In this document: positions 44,845 to 56,340 of the stretch, piece by piece
Layout of the letters: each line of letters opens with the position of its first letter
Numbering within the stretch: position 1 is the stretch's first letter
The notes under the pieces: generated by a model
What the model saw: the letters and a program-made list of their open reading frames with translations, nothing else
Told to the model about the DNA's origin: nothing
The model's database searches: none
Assembly (NCBI GenBank): GCA_019802505.1
Contig: JAFMOC010000428.1
Location: 5,001-69,000, forward strand
Direction of reading: 5' to 3'
From: Corydoras sp. C115
Taxonomy: Eukaryota; Chordata; Actinopteri; Siluriformes; Callichthyidae
Length of the DNA: 64,000 nt
Program-made: the position numbers and the translations under genes

Positions 44845-45176
44845 CCATCCATCCATTATCTTCCGCTTTATCCTCTATTACGGTCGGGAGGGGGGGTTCC
44901 CCATGTCCATCCAGGGGAGAACGTCTCGGGCGCTGGGCAGATACACCCAGGACAGGGCACCAATCTATTGCTGGACACACACTCACTCACACACACACTC
45001 TATATGGGGCAATTTGGAGTATTCAATTGACTTGATCCATGTTTTTGGACTGTGGGAAGAAACCGGAGAACCCGGAGGAAACCCACGCGGACACGGGGAG
45101 AACATGGAGACTCCACCCAGATGGGGATTCGAACCGGGAATCCCTAGCGCTGAGAGGAGAACATGCAAAACCACCG
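44845..45176 (-). mobile_element. V-SINE, head end deleted
   Basis: Ends AACCACCGTG without the usual GCCGCC. TTTATAAAT lies before it (44836-44844) and again at 45192-45200, a possible target duplication. Confidence 0.9.
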
Positions 45177-45221
45177 TGTTGATAAATAGATTTTATAAAT
45201 AATCCCATCAGAATCATCAGA

Positions 45222-45565
45222 GGGGCGGCACGGTGGCTTAGTGGTTTAGCACGTTCGCCTCTCAGCGCTAGGGATTCCCGGTTCGAATCCCCATCTGGGT
45301 GTAGTTTCCATGTTCTCCCCGTGTCTGCGTGGGTTTCCTCCGGGTTCTCCGGGTTCTTCCCACAGTCCAAAGACATGGATCAAGTCAATTGAATTCTCAA
45401 AATTGTCCCATATAGAGTGTGCCTGTGTGAGTGAGTGTGATGGATTGGCGCTCTGTCCTGGGTCAATCTGCCCTGCGCCCGAGACGTTCTCCCCTGGATG
45501 GGCATGGGGAACCCCACCGCGACCCTAATAGAGGATAAAGCGGGAGATAATGAATGAACGAATGA
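45222..45565 (+). mobile_element. V-SINE, full length
   Basis: Target duplication AGAATCATCAG at 45210-45220 and 45566-45576. Opposite orientation to its neighbour, making an inverted pair. Confidence 0.94.
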
Positions 45566-45576
45566 AGAATCATCAG

Positions 45577-46430
45577 AACGACGCCTGAGCAGATGGGCCC
45601 GGCGGCGTCGGCGAAATCAGCGAAGTCGAGACGTCCGAATGTCCTACACGTGCAAACTCCTGTTCCGCGTTCCTGACAACTGCGAGCATGTGCGAGAGCC
45701 CAGCAAGGAATTTGCTTTCCAAATGAATGAGATCTCTTGACTTGTCCACTTTGCATGTTGGCGTTAATGAACATGCGATTCGGCCTGTTTGCAAAGAGGT
45801 ACACGATTCGGGGCGGAGTCCATGCAAACGCGCTCATTAAGCCCCGGCGCTGTGAGCGGCCAATCGCGACGTCCCTTTCCCCAAGTTAAAACGCAGAGTG
45901 ATTTTGACGCTTTAGAACACACAGTGCTGCGATGTATTCCCATCGTTCTAGTCTTTCCATTTCGGGAAACGCTGACGGTCTAAATGACTCCCATCTGTTG
46001 CTTAAACTTGAGGTTGAACTTTCAGACATCCGTCTTTATGGACACATTCTTGACCACGATGCGGCGCGAGAGTCATTATGCATAAATTACACCGAATACA
46101 CACGCTTTTAATGTCAGTGGCAGCGTTTCTCAGTCGACGGCGTTAATAATCCCAGCCAATCGTGTTGGATTGCAGCGGGTGCAGTATGAGTAACGTAATC
46201 ACATAACAGCCTTTAAACTGGAGAATGGGGCCCTTTTGGAACTCCCAAAAAGGGGGTAAAGACATGAGCATGACCCCTGTGGCAGCGCGGTGGCACTGGA
46301 CGGGACGGGGGAAGTTCAGAGCCGATGCATCGGGGACGTCTGAGGATGTGTGCAGCCTTAAAAGCCGGGACATCACATGTCACGGGGACGGAGAGTCCAT
46401 TTGTATTTAAGTTAATGTACTTTAATTGAA
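45577..46430. other. Unique stretch
   Basis: No simple repeats, no recognised exon; possible regulatory DNA. Confidence 0.45.
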
Positions 46431-47096
46431 CACTTTATCCTCTATTAGCGTCGCAGGGGGTTCCCCATGCCCATCCAGGGGAGAACGTTTCGGGCGCTGG
46501 GCAGATACACCCAGGACAGGGGGGCAATCTATCGCTGGGCACACACTCACTCACACAGACACACTCTATATGGGGCAATTTGGAGAACTCAATTGACTTG
46601 ATCCATGTTTTTGGACTGTGGGAGGAAAGCGGAGAACACGGAGGAAACCCACGCGGACACGGGGAGAACATGCAAACTCCACCCAGATGGGGATTCGAAC
46701 CGGGAATCCTGAGAGGAGAACATGCCAACCACTAAACCACCGTGCCACCCCCCGTCTCTCAGACATTCTTTCATTCATTCATTCATTATCTCCCGCTTTA
46801 TCCTCTATTAGGGTCGTGTGGGGGGGTTCCCCATGCCCATCCAGGAGAGAACGTCTCGGGCGCTCGGCAGATACACCCAGGACAGGACGCTAATCCATCG
46901 CTGGGCACACACTCACTCACACAGACACACTCTATATGGGGCAATTTGGAGAACTCAATTGACTTGATCCATGTTTTTGGACTGTGGGAGGAAAGCGGAG
47001 AACCCGGAGGAAACCCACGCGGACATGGGGAGAACATGGAAACTCGAACCGGGAATCCCTAGCGCTGAGAGGAGAACATGCTCAACCACTAATCCA
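46431..47096 (-). mobile_element. V-SINE dimer with GTCTCTCAGACA linker
   Basis: Copies at 46431-46749 (tail truncated) and 46766-47096 (head end altered). They are joined by CCCCGTCTCTCAGACA, the same junction as at 47927, 48293 and, inverted, 49751. Confidence 0.92.
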
Positions 47097-47551
47097 CAGA
47101 CATATTTTTCTATTTATGTTTTTCCGAGGCATCGGGTCATTTCGTCTCCATTGGTCCTTAGCGGGTCATAAATGTGAGGATTTCTCAAGAAAGAATGAAA
47201 AAGCTTGAGATGAGGCAACGCGGCGGCGGCGCTATAAGCATGACAGGCGTTACGGGGTGTGTACGGATTCCGACGTGACAGCATGTGATCTCACTGTTTT
47301 CGGTGTTTAATGTTACTTCTCGGAAACTTTCCTCGCCTTAAGCAACGTCCTCCACCGAGGCGGCTCCCTGACCGCCGGCCCGGATTGAGGAACTGGAGCC
47401 GGACGTGTGTGTCGGCCTCGGACCCAATGCGATTCGAGCATCGGGGCACCGAAAGAACTCGCGGTGTACGTGATTGGTCAATCACAGAAGAGGCAGAAGG
47501 CAGGGTTCTATGGAGAACCTCACAACACACACACAGCCATGCTGGAACATG
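47097..47551. other. Unique stretch, CpG-moderate
   Basis: No supported gene; overlapping frames on both strands are short and unlike known proteins. Confidence 0.5.
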
Positions 47552-47772
47552 TCTTAGGCCTTCCCTAAATTGATTCCACTCCGCTGTCCTGTTATTAAAC
47601 GCTCCGTTGTGTGTGAGTCCCAATACATGTCTCTTATTATTGTGTAACAGCATGGTGAAGTTTCAAGGTCAGAACGACGGTCTCTAAACCTCTGACCGTC
47701 GGGTCACCGGGTCACGTGAAGCCGGCGCGGCCCCCCCGTCCATCTCCCCTGCGCTTGAAGGCCAAGTTGAGG
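47552..47772 (+). repeat. Segment X, left copy of a flanking duplication
   Basis: GTCTTAGGCCTTCCCTAAATT to GGCCAAGTTGAGGAATG; repeated at 48664-48896 on the other side of the SINE trimer. Confidence 0.93.
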
Positions 47773-48659
47773 AATGTTTTTGGACTGTGGGAGGAAACCG
47801 GAGAACCCGGAGGAAACCCACGCGGACACGGGGAGAACATGGAAACTCCACACAGATGGGGATTTGAACCGGGAATCCCTAGCGCTGAGAGGAGAACATG
47901 CTAAACCACTAAGCCACCGTGCCGCCCCGTCTCTCAGACATTCATTCATTCATCAATTATCTCCTGCTTTATCCTCTACTAGGGTCGCGGTGGGGTTCCC
48001 CATGCCCATCCAGGGGAGAACGTCTCGGGCGCTGGGCAGATACACCCAGGACAGGGGGGCAATCTATCACTGGGCACAAACTCACTCACTCACACACTCT
48101 ATATGGGGCAAGTTGGAGAATTCAATTGACTTGATCCATGTTTTTGGACTGTGGGAGGAAACCGGAGAACCCATAGGAAACCCACACAGACACGGGGAAG
48201 AACATGAAAACTCCACCCAGATGGGGATTCGAACCGGGAATCCCTAGCGCTGAGAGGAGAACATGCTAAACCACTAAAGCCACCGTGCCACCCCTTCTCT
48301 CGGACATTCATTCATTCATTAATTTATCAGATGGGTCGCGGGGGGGGGGGGGGGGGGGGGGGTTCCCCATGCCCATCCAGGGGAGAACGTCTCGGGCGCT
48401 GGGCAGATACACCCAGGACAGAGGGGCAATCTATCGCTGGGCACACTCTCACTCACAAACACACTCTATATGGGGCAATTTGGAGAACTCAATTGACTTG
48501 ATCCATGTTTTTGGACTATGGGAGGAAAGCGGAGAACCCGGAGGAAACCCACGCAGACACGGGGAAGAACATGGAAACTCCACCCAGATGGGGATTCGAA
48601 CCGGGAATCCCTAGCGCTGAGAGGAGAACATGCTAAACCACTAAATCCACCGTGCCGCC
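47773..48659 (-). mobile_element. V-SINE trimer
   Basis: A head half (47773-47926), a complete copy (47941-48292) and a complete copy with a G run of about 25 (48307-48659). Linkers are CCGTCTCTCAGACA and CCTTCTCTCGGACA. Confidence 0.92.
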
Positions 48660-48663
48660 GGAG

Positions 48664-48896
48664 TCTTAGGCCTTCCCTAAATTCATTCCACTCCGCTGTG
48701 TGTGAGTCCCAATACATGTCTCTACATTGTGTAACAGCATGGTGAAGTTTCAAGGTCAGAGCGACGGTCTCTGAACCTCTGACCGTCGGGTCACCGGGTC
48801 ACGTGACACTACAAATGCAAGCTGAGAGTCGCCCGGAGCCCCCCCCCCCCCCCCCCCCGTCCATCTGCCCTGCGCTTGAAGGCCAAGTTGAGGAAT
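48664..48896 (+). repeat. Segment X, right copy
   Basis: Same order as the left copy, with a 23-bp deletion after CTCCGCTGT and an extra segment plus C run at 48838-48858. Confidence 0.93.
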
Positions 48897-49383
48897 GTCC
48901 CGTCGAGGCAGAATGAGGACGCAGCGCCATTTGTCTCCATAGTCTTTAGCCTTTAAACAATAAACCACCCACCTGCTCCAACCATCCCGACCGCCGCTCA
49001 CACTGTTCCCTAACAGGACGACCCGCTGGCAGGAGGCAATTAGGGCCGAGGGGGGAGAACCATACATCTCCATAAACGTCACCCCCGACCCTCTCCCTCT
49101 CCACTTAAGCAGCACGCCGCGGCCGTGTGCATTCCGGAACCGGGAACCACCGGAGGAAGACGCTTGCCTTTAATCATGGCGTCCTGCCTCCCGAGACGGA
49201 TGTGTTACGCTTACGGTGTGAGGGGACGAGATGAAGGACGAGGAGGACGTGAACTTCATCGTCGTCCGTCATATCAAAACGCGAAAAGGTCAGCTGAAGA
49301 TGCTTTCAATGGAAAATCCCACATTCACGCAATCAAAGGAGAACGCGAGAACTCCGAGGTATGTGGGGCAATTTAGAGCAGCC
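48897..49383. other. Unique stretch ending in an old SINE scrap
   Basis: GGGGCAATTTAGAGCAGCC at 49364-49382 is the remnant into which the next dimer inserted. Confidence 0.55.
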
Positions 49384-49395
49384 AATTCACCTTGA

Positions 49396-50117
49396 GGCGG
49401 CACGGTGGCTTAGTGGTTTAGCACGTTCTCCTCTCAGCGCTAGGGATTCCCGGTTCGAATCCCCATCTGGGTGGAGTTTCCATGTTCTCCCCGTGTCCGT
49501 GTGGGTTTCCTCCGGGTTCTCCGGTTTCCTCCCACAGTCCAAAAACATGGATCAAGTCAATTGAATTCTCAAAAATTGCCCCAAATAGAGTGTGTGTCTG
49601 TGTGAGTGAGTGTGTGCCCAGGGATAGATTGCCCCCCTGTCCTGGGTGTATCTGCCCAGCTCCCGAGACGTTCTCCCCTGGATGGGCATGGGGAACCCCC
49701 CCACACGACCCTAATAGAGGATAAAGCGGAAGATAATGAATGAATGAATGTCCGAGAGACGGGGGGCGGCACGGTGGTTTAGTGGTTGGCATGTTCTCCT
49801 CTCAGCGCTAGGGATTCCCGGGTTCGAATCCCCATCTGGGTGGAGTTTCCATGTCCTCCCCGTGTCCGCGTGGGTTTCCTCCGGGTTCTGCGGTTTCCTC
49901 CCACAGTCCAAAAATCATGGATCAAGTCAATTGAATTCTCAAAAATCGCCCCATGTAGAGTGTGTCCGTGTGAGTGAGTGAGTGTGTGCCCAGCGATGGA
50001 TTGCCCCCCTGTCCTGGGTGTATCTGCCCGGCGCCCGAGACGTTCTCCCCTGGATGGGCATGGGGAACCCCCCCCACGACCCTAATAGAGGATAAAGCGG
50101 GAGATAATGACAAATGA
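49396..50117 (+). mobile_element. V-SINE dimer with one outer target duplication
   Basis: Monomers 49396-49750 and 49765-50117 joined by TCCGAGAGACGGGG. The word AATTCACCTTGA lies at 49384-49395 and 50118-50129. Reading across it restores a normal old SINE (CCAATTCACCTTGAATCC), so the whole dimer was inserted at once. Confidence 0.93.
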
Positions 50118-50129
50118 AATTCACCTTGA

Positions 50130-51149
50130 ATCCATCTGTGGGAAGAAGACCCTGAAGGTTCATTGCACCTTTAATCAGCGTTGTCGGTTCAGCACCCCAT
50201 AAACGAACACCATCACTACCAGCACCCCCCTCCCCGCCCCCCACCCCCCACGCACGGCGCGAGTTCACTCTTTAGCGTTTCTGTCAGGTTTGTAAAGGTC
50301 AGCGTGGGAGCGCAGCGCCGACCTTTTGACGTTTTACCTCTTGAACTGACATTTCCCCGTCGCTGGGGCCTGCGAGTGCCAACTGTCACTTTCACCTCCG
50401 AAAGTGTGAGCGCGTGCCGCCCCGCCCCGGCGAGAGCGGGCGGCGGCCGCCGGGGTCGCCTCGTTTGTAGCGCCTCTCATTAAAGTTTAACGGCTGAGTA
50501 ATTGGTTTATATCGCTCGCGCTCGCGCCGGCATCGATACGAGCCGCGCCGGCTTGGTTACGGTTACCTGTCTGGAAGAGGAGGCGGACCGAGGGGCCCGC
50601 GCGCTCGGGTTACAGGCCGTATCGGCGCCATCGGGCCGGCATTATGTCGAACAAATATTTACGCCGTGTGATGTAACTGGAACGTCCCGCGGCAGGACGG
50701 ACAAGAAAAGGCGAGGCGACCGGGATGTCAGGCACACATGTTCCACATTATTATCTAATGGAGGGCATCCGAAACGACAAGACGTGGACCGTGTATAGTT
50801 TTTAAATGGCATTCCTGTAACAAACCTGCTATTAATCCCGGCTCGGGGCCGGAAAAACATCTAGAGGGCCCCCAGGCCCTAAACATCTAGAACCATTTGG
50901 TATTCTCAGTACTCATACAGACAGCTCTTTTAAATTTGGGAGCCCTCAAAGAAAACCTGAGCCAAGCATATTAAGGAAAAACACACAGACTCCACACAGA
51001 CAGGGGGCAGCAGGCAGACTCACTCGTCCTGGGTATCGAACTTGGGGTATTCCGGTTGTGAGGTGGGGGTGAGTTATTAATGTATCTCCGTCTGTGTGAA
51101 TAGAAGGGGCAAGAATTTTAGGCAGTTTCCTCCTGGAGATATTATCTCA
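50130..51149. other. Low-repeat CpG-rich block, candidate regulatory DNA
   Basis: TCATTAAAGTTTAACGGCTG, GAGTAATTGGTTTATATCG and a CpG-dense core 50400-50640. No exon recognised; a 98-codon frame is not like a known protein. Confidence 0.4.
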
Positions 51150-51820
51150 TCTTATCTCATTATCTTCTGCTTCATCCTCTATTATGGTTGCATGGGGGGG
51201 TGGGGGGGGCATTGGGGGGGGGTCCCCATGCCCATCCAGGGCAGGCGCTGGGCAGATTCATCCATGACAGGGTGCTAATCCATCGCTGCAAACACACTCA
51301 CTCAAACAGGGACACTATATAGGGGCAATATAGAGCACTCAATTCATTCATTCATTCATTCATTCATTATCTCCCGCTTTATCCTCTATTAGGGTCGCGG
51401 TGGGGTTCCCCATGCCCATCCAGGGGAGAACGTTTCGGGCACTGGGCAGATAGACCCAGGACAGGGCGCCAATCCATCGCTGGGCACACACTCACACACA
51501 CAGACACACTCTATATGGGGCAATTTTTTTGGAGAATTCAATTGACTTCATCCATATTTTTGGACTGTGGGAGGAAACCGGAGAACCCGGAGGAAACCCA
51601 CGCGGACACGGGGAGAACATGGAAACTCCACCCAGATGGGGATTCGAACCTGGAATCCCTAGCGCTGAGAGGAGAACGTGCCAAACCACTAAGCCACCGG
51701 GCCGCCCCAGCATTCAATTCACCTTGAATAAATGTTTTCAGGCTGTGGGAACATAGAGACGCCACCTGGATCGGTATTCGAACCCGGAACCCCAGCGCTG
51801 AGAGGGGGAGGGGCACACCG
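51150..51820 (-). mobile_element. Old V-SINE interrupted by a young V-SINE
   Basis: Tail half 51150-51346 and head half 51709-51820 of one diverged element. Confidence 0.85.
51347..51708 (-). mobile_element. V-SINE nested in an older V-SINE
   Basis: Target duplication AGCACTCAATTCA (51334-51346) and AGCATTCAATTCA (51709-51721), one mismatch. Confidence 0.93.
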
Positions 51821-51884
51821 GCACACCCCCCCCCCACGCCTCCCCGTGATTAGGATCATGGTATTGAAACACGCCTTTCTCATA

Positions 51885-52260
51885 TTCATTCATTCATTCA
51901 TTAATTCGTTCATTCATTCATTCGTTCATTCATTAATTCATTCCTTCATTCGTTCATTCATTCATTCATTCATTAATTAATTCATTCATTCCTTCATTCA
52001 TTCATTCGTTCATTCATTCATTCGTTCAATCATTCATTCATTCCTTCATTAATTAATTCGTTCATTCATTAATTCGTTCATTCATTCATTCGTTCATTCA
52101 TTCGTTCGTTCATTCATTCATTCATTCGTTCATTCATTCGTTCATTCATTCATTCATTCATTCATTCATTCATTCATTAATTCGTTCATTCATTCATTCG
52201 TTCGTTCATTCATTCACTCATTAATTCATTCTTTCATTCATTCATGCATTCGTTCGTTCA
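51885..52260. repeat. ATTC satellite with GTTC, ATTA variants
   Basis: About 375 bp of ATTC-derived tetramers, the same word as the V-SINE tail; it may have grown from a SINE tail. Confidence 0.95.
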
Positions 52261-53694
52261 GAATCGAAACCTTTTCTCCGGTTCTGCGCTCTACGCGTGA
52301 GAACAATGAGAACTCTGTTCGGGACTCTCTCGTTTCGCTCGGTTCCCTCGGCCGGCGGTCCAGCTGTGATTTTGTGGCCGTCGACAAAATCGAGAACTGG
52401 GATCAATCTCTCCACCGTGGACACTTTTATGGACGGACGACGTCCTCGTGGGGGGGGGGGGATTTCGCGCTGTAAGATGCGCGGCGGGCGAAAGTTGCGC
52501 CACCTGCTGGCGTGTTAATGACGGCATGATTGAAACGTATTGTAAATCGATAGGCGATGTAAGGCGTTGTGATGGATGGATTGTTTGTATTCCTGCTAAA
52601 AAAAAAAAAAAAAAAAACCCTTCCAGAATGAGGTTTTCTCTTCGAGCCATCGAGAGCAAAACATCTGACCGTCTTACTGCCCTCTCTCATGCCGAATGTC
52701 CGCTCCTCCAGAAGAGCCCCTCCCCACGTCGTGGGACCTCGCGCTGAACCCTCACGCTGGGTTTACATTCCCCACGTTAAAGAAAAAGGGAAAAGGTCCG
52801 GCGCGGTTCTATGTAACCGTACTCTAATGTGTAGCACGGCTTTAAAGACGGGGATCGGTTCTCCGTGGCAGCTGCAGTAAACGGATCCCGCGCGCCGCTC
52901 ACCTAAGGCGGAACCCTATCGGGCCTTCTCGAATGTCCCGCCTTTTCCATCGGCTCGACGGCCGGGGCGGTTGGCGCGGGGGAGCGGAGAATGGGAAGAG
53001 GGCGCGATGTTACCCCTCGAAACCGTCGGGTGAACCTGATACGGCGCCCCGGGTTCCCGCCCGCTGGGCACGGTCACTGCTTCAAAGAGGCAGCTTGTTG
53101 TGAGGCGCGCCGCTTAATGGCCGCTGTTTGCGTCGAGGGGAAAGTGGTGCGCCACCGAACCCAGCGTGTGAGCCGCCGTGCACCGTCACACCACCCGCGT
53201 CTTTTTTGGAAACGAAATAACGCGCGTCCGAGAGGCTCTAATGTTTAATTAAGTGCGGATGTCTGCGTGGAATAACAATGAGGTTCCAATCGGGCCTCGG
53301 CGTTCCCGAAAGTGAAGCGCTGTCCACAGATCCACGGCGTGTTAAACAAATAGCATTTGTTTAAACAAAGCGCAAGGTTTACGAGGAAAACGATTTCCAA
53401 TTGCCGGGAATTAATAAAAAGGGGGTGTGGCTCCAGCTGGCTTCGTTTTTTCTTCGTCGCAGTGTTTTTAACTTTAAAGGGCCTCAATAAAGGAACCTTA
53501 TTCGGGGTTGAGAGTCCAGAACCCGACCCCCCCGAGCTACTCTGCACCGGGTGTAAAACGTGCCATCTGACTGTACTCACTATAAATGTGTATGATTGCT
53601 GAAAACAACGGACACATTTATTTTATTTCATTTATTAAATAAATGTGTCCATTTATTTCATTTATTTTATTTCATTTATTTATTTATTAAATGT
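52261..53694. other. Unique stretch, CpG-moderate
   Basis: A run at 52600-52617. The section 53230-53430 (GTTTAATTAAGTGCGG, GCATTTGTTTAAACAAAGCG, GGGAATTAATAAAAAGG) looks like conserved regulatory DNA. ATTTATTT repeats 53615-53690. Confidence 0.4.
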
Positions 53695-53930
53695 AATCTG
53701 GGTGGAGTTTCCATGTTCTCCCCGTGTCCGCGTGGGTTTCCTCCGGGTTCTCTGGTTTCCTCCCACAGTCCAAAAACATGGATCAAGGTCAATTGAGTTC
53801 TCCAAATCGCCCCATATAGAGTGTGTGTGTTAGTGAGTGTGTGCCCAGCGATAGATTGGCGCCCTGTCCTGGGTGTATCTGCCCAGCGCCCGAGACCGCG
53901 GCCCTAATATAGGATAGGATAGGATAATGA
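53695..53930 (+). mobile_element. V-SINE, 5' truncated
   Basis: Starts at ATCTGGGTGGAGTTTCC without a tRNA-like head; tail TAGGATAGGATAGGATAATG. Confidence 0.9.
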
Positions 53931-54568
53931 TAATAATTATTATTTAATGATTTCAAAACTTTGGGAATGAGTGCCACCATTGTTGCTATTGTTTTTGGGC
54001 GGTTCGTTTGGTTACCCTCTCCGGCCTCATCCACCTCGACCACAAGCCAGAAGTCGTGGAACCTCGAGCCCCATCTATAATCTCCTGAGAGTTTCAGTCG
54101 CTCTGGAACGTCCATGGCTCGTTGCGACGCCGCTGTTCTTAATACGGTGAGATCAATGCTGGCTGCTGAAGTGATAAGTGCGCCGCTGATTTATTGGCAG
54201 TTGTGCAAGCTTAAAAACGCGGATTATACGTCAGTGTCCTCCCAGGCTTTACTTAAGCTTCGCATGAGCGGCCGAGGGTCCCGATCGCGGCCTGCTTTTC
54301 CCATTAACTGGGCTTTCCAGTCCTCGCGGAGCCAGCCTGTGTGGAACCACTCAGCGAGAAGTGACAGGAAACAGAGGCGTCTTTCACCGCCATTGCATCA
54401 CGCCGGTGCTGATGACAAATTAGTGGCTGCGGCTCGAGAGCGGCCAACTGGAAACAATCACCAGGAGGTTGATGGATACTCAAAAAACAAATACACACTG
54501 TAGAGAAGTCCTGTATGTTGTTTATGAGCGCGTGTTATGGAAAAACTGCTCAATGCCTCCGGATCGTT
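53931..54568. other. Low-repeat block, strong regulatory-like texture
   Basis: CGCCGCTGATTTATTGGCAG, GATGACAAATTAGTGGCTG and GGAAACAATCACCAGG in repeat-free DNA. A 129-codon frame (54114-54503) is not recognisable as a protein. Confidence 0.4.
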
Positions 54569-54663
54569 TAACTGCCCCAAACATGCCGAGCTGGGGGAGA
54601 TATATATATATAATATTATATATATATATATACATATGATTTAAAATATCGTATATTGTAAAA
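54569..54663 (+). repeat. Linker sequence paralogous to the composite at 26 kb
   Basis: TAACTGCCCCAAACATGCCG and AGCTGGGGGA, a TA tract, then CATATGATTTAAAATATCG and TATATTGTAAAA. It is uninterrupted here; the Tc1 sits in the TA tract of the other copy. Confidence 0.93.
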
Positions 54664-54977
54664 GGGGATGGCACGGTGGCTTAGTGGTTTAGCACGTTCC
54701 CCTCTCAGCACTACGGATTCCCGGTTCGAATCCCCATCTGGGTGGAGTTTCCACTTTCTCCCCGTGTCTGCATGGGTTTCCTCCGGGTTCTCCGGTTTCC
54801 TCCCACAGTCCAAAAACATGGATCAAGTCAATTGAGTTCTCCAAATTGCCCCATATAGAGTGTGTCTGTGTGAGTGAGTGTGTGTCCAGCGATAGATTGC
54901 CCTCTCCCCTGGATGGGCATGGGGAACCCCACCGCGACCCTACTGGAGGATAAAGCGGGAGATAATGAATGAATGAA
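54664..54977 (+). mobile_element. V-SINE with its own target duplication
   Basis: TATATTGTAAAA at 54652-54663 and 54978-54989. The middle is shortened. Confidence 0.94.
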
Positions 54978-54989
54978 TATATTGTAAAA

Positions 54990-55235
54990 TATATTTTTGT
55001 GATGTCATTGTGTATAATATTACTGCTTCAGGTATATTGCGATATTTACAGCGCCCCTAATGGACAACCAATGGCAATGCAGGGTCGTAAAAAGCCATCG
55101 AAGCTACACTACCCTTAATGCAAACGTTCTTTTCACTTGTCACTATGGAAACATGAAGTGAAAATAAATGTAAAGTGCTAGGGTGATCTGTTTTGCCTGT
55201 TTTGTACATACACACATTCAACCCATCTGTGCACT

Positions 55236-55239
<4 letters not shown>
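54990..55239. other. Unique stretch
   Basis: Nothing recognised. Confidence 0.5.

Positions 55240-55280
<41 letters not shown>
55240..55280. repeat. CA microsatellite
   Basis: About 20 CA units. Confidence 0.95.
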
Positions 55281-55284
<4 letters not shown>

Positions 55285-55329
55285 CCAGAGCGATGGGCTG
55301 TGTGTGCATGGAACCCCCCCCCCCGAGCA

Positions 55330-56340
55330 TTAATTGGAAAATAATTAATGAATCAATAAAAGTTGCTTGTCTATAATAACTCTAGGTATTTATTTCTCCC
55401 GCGCGTCGTATTAAGTCGGCGTTGATTGCTTGTTTGCGTGCGTGTGTGTGTTTAGTGACTTTATTAAATTGTCTGTTGATATTGAGATGCACAAGCTCAC
55501 ACTAAACTAAAACCCAGAGTGGTAGGATTTACTAACTCGGTCTGACACCGGCGCGAAGGGCTTCCTGTATTTAAATTAACAAACTGCTTTTCCACACTTA
55601 AATAATTACTCGTATCACGTTAAGCGCTGGCTCCGAAATGAATGAGCTCCGAAACTTGGCAGGCCGCGTCGCTGTGATCAGCGGCAAGACGTCAGCATTA
55701 ATTTTGCAGCGCTAACCCGGAGCCGAACGTGCTTCTCTGAGAAACTTCGAGCCGCGTGCTAATATTTTTAGACAGCAATTATACATCTGACAGACTTACA
55801 ATATCAAATAGAAGGCTAATTTCCAAACAAACGGGCCGATTCGGACCGTCAGGAAAAACCGCAGAGGCCAGACAGCAGGGCTCGGGTGCTGCCTCTTTGT
55901 CCTTTGTCAAAATCGTACCCTCTCGCCTTTTTTTTTTTTAATTTTTAAATTTTTTTTGCTTCGTAAGACCTCGCTCGCAGTCTTTTAAAATAGAATGTTC
56001 CTTGCCGATTGCCAGAGACGGATTTGCATCTCTGAGGAGGCAGAGATAATCGAACGGCGCACATTTGGAAGTCATTACGACCGAAGTGAACGGAGCTGCT
56101 GGATGTGCTGCAGTTAGTTCCGAGGGCTCTCGGAGTTTTTCGCCCACTGAGCCTGATGAGCGCAGGCAGCCCTGCCAGTTCGCTTCTTGCCCAAGCGCAC
56201 ACCTCCACCATTTATTCACCGCTGTCAGTTTACTACCTCACCGCAAGCAACTTTTAAGAGCATGGTACACCATCAACAACCGGCTTCCGCGGCTTTAAGA
56301 GGGCAGTTTATAGAACGGAACGGCCTCGTTTTAAGTCAGT
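55330..56340. other. Low-repeat block, candidate conserved regulatory DNA
   Basis: GACAGCAATTATACATCTG, CAGACTTACAATATCAAA, GACGTCAGCATTAATTTTGC and GAGATAATCGAACGG in a kilobase with only a T-rich patch (55928-55955). Two overlapping minus-strand frames of about 90 codons (55938-56219) have no recognisable domain. Confidence 0.42.

Noticed and set aside
54114..54503. 129-codon plus-strand frame
   Set aside because: No recognisable domain or splice context; the block looks more like noncoding regulatory DNA.
55938..56219. Overlapping 93- and 88-codon minus-strand frames
   Set aside because: Two different frames open over the same DNA and a T-rich start make a real protein unlikely.
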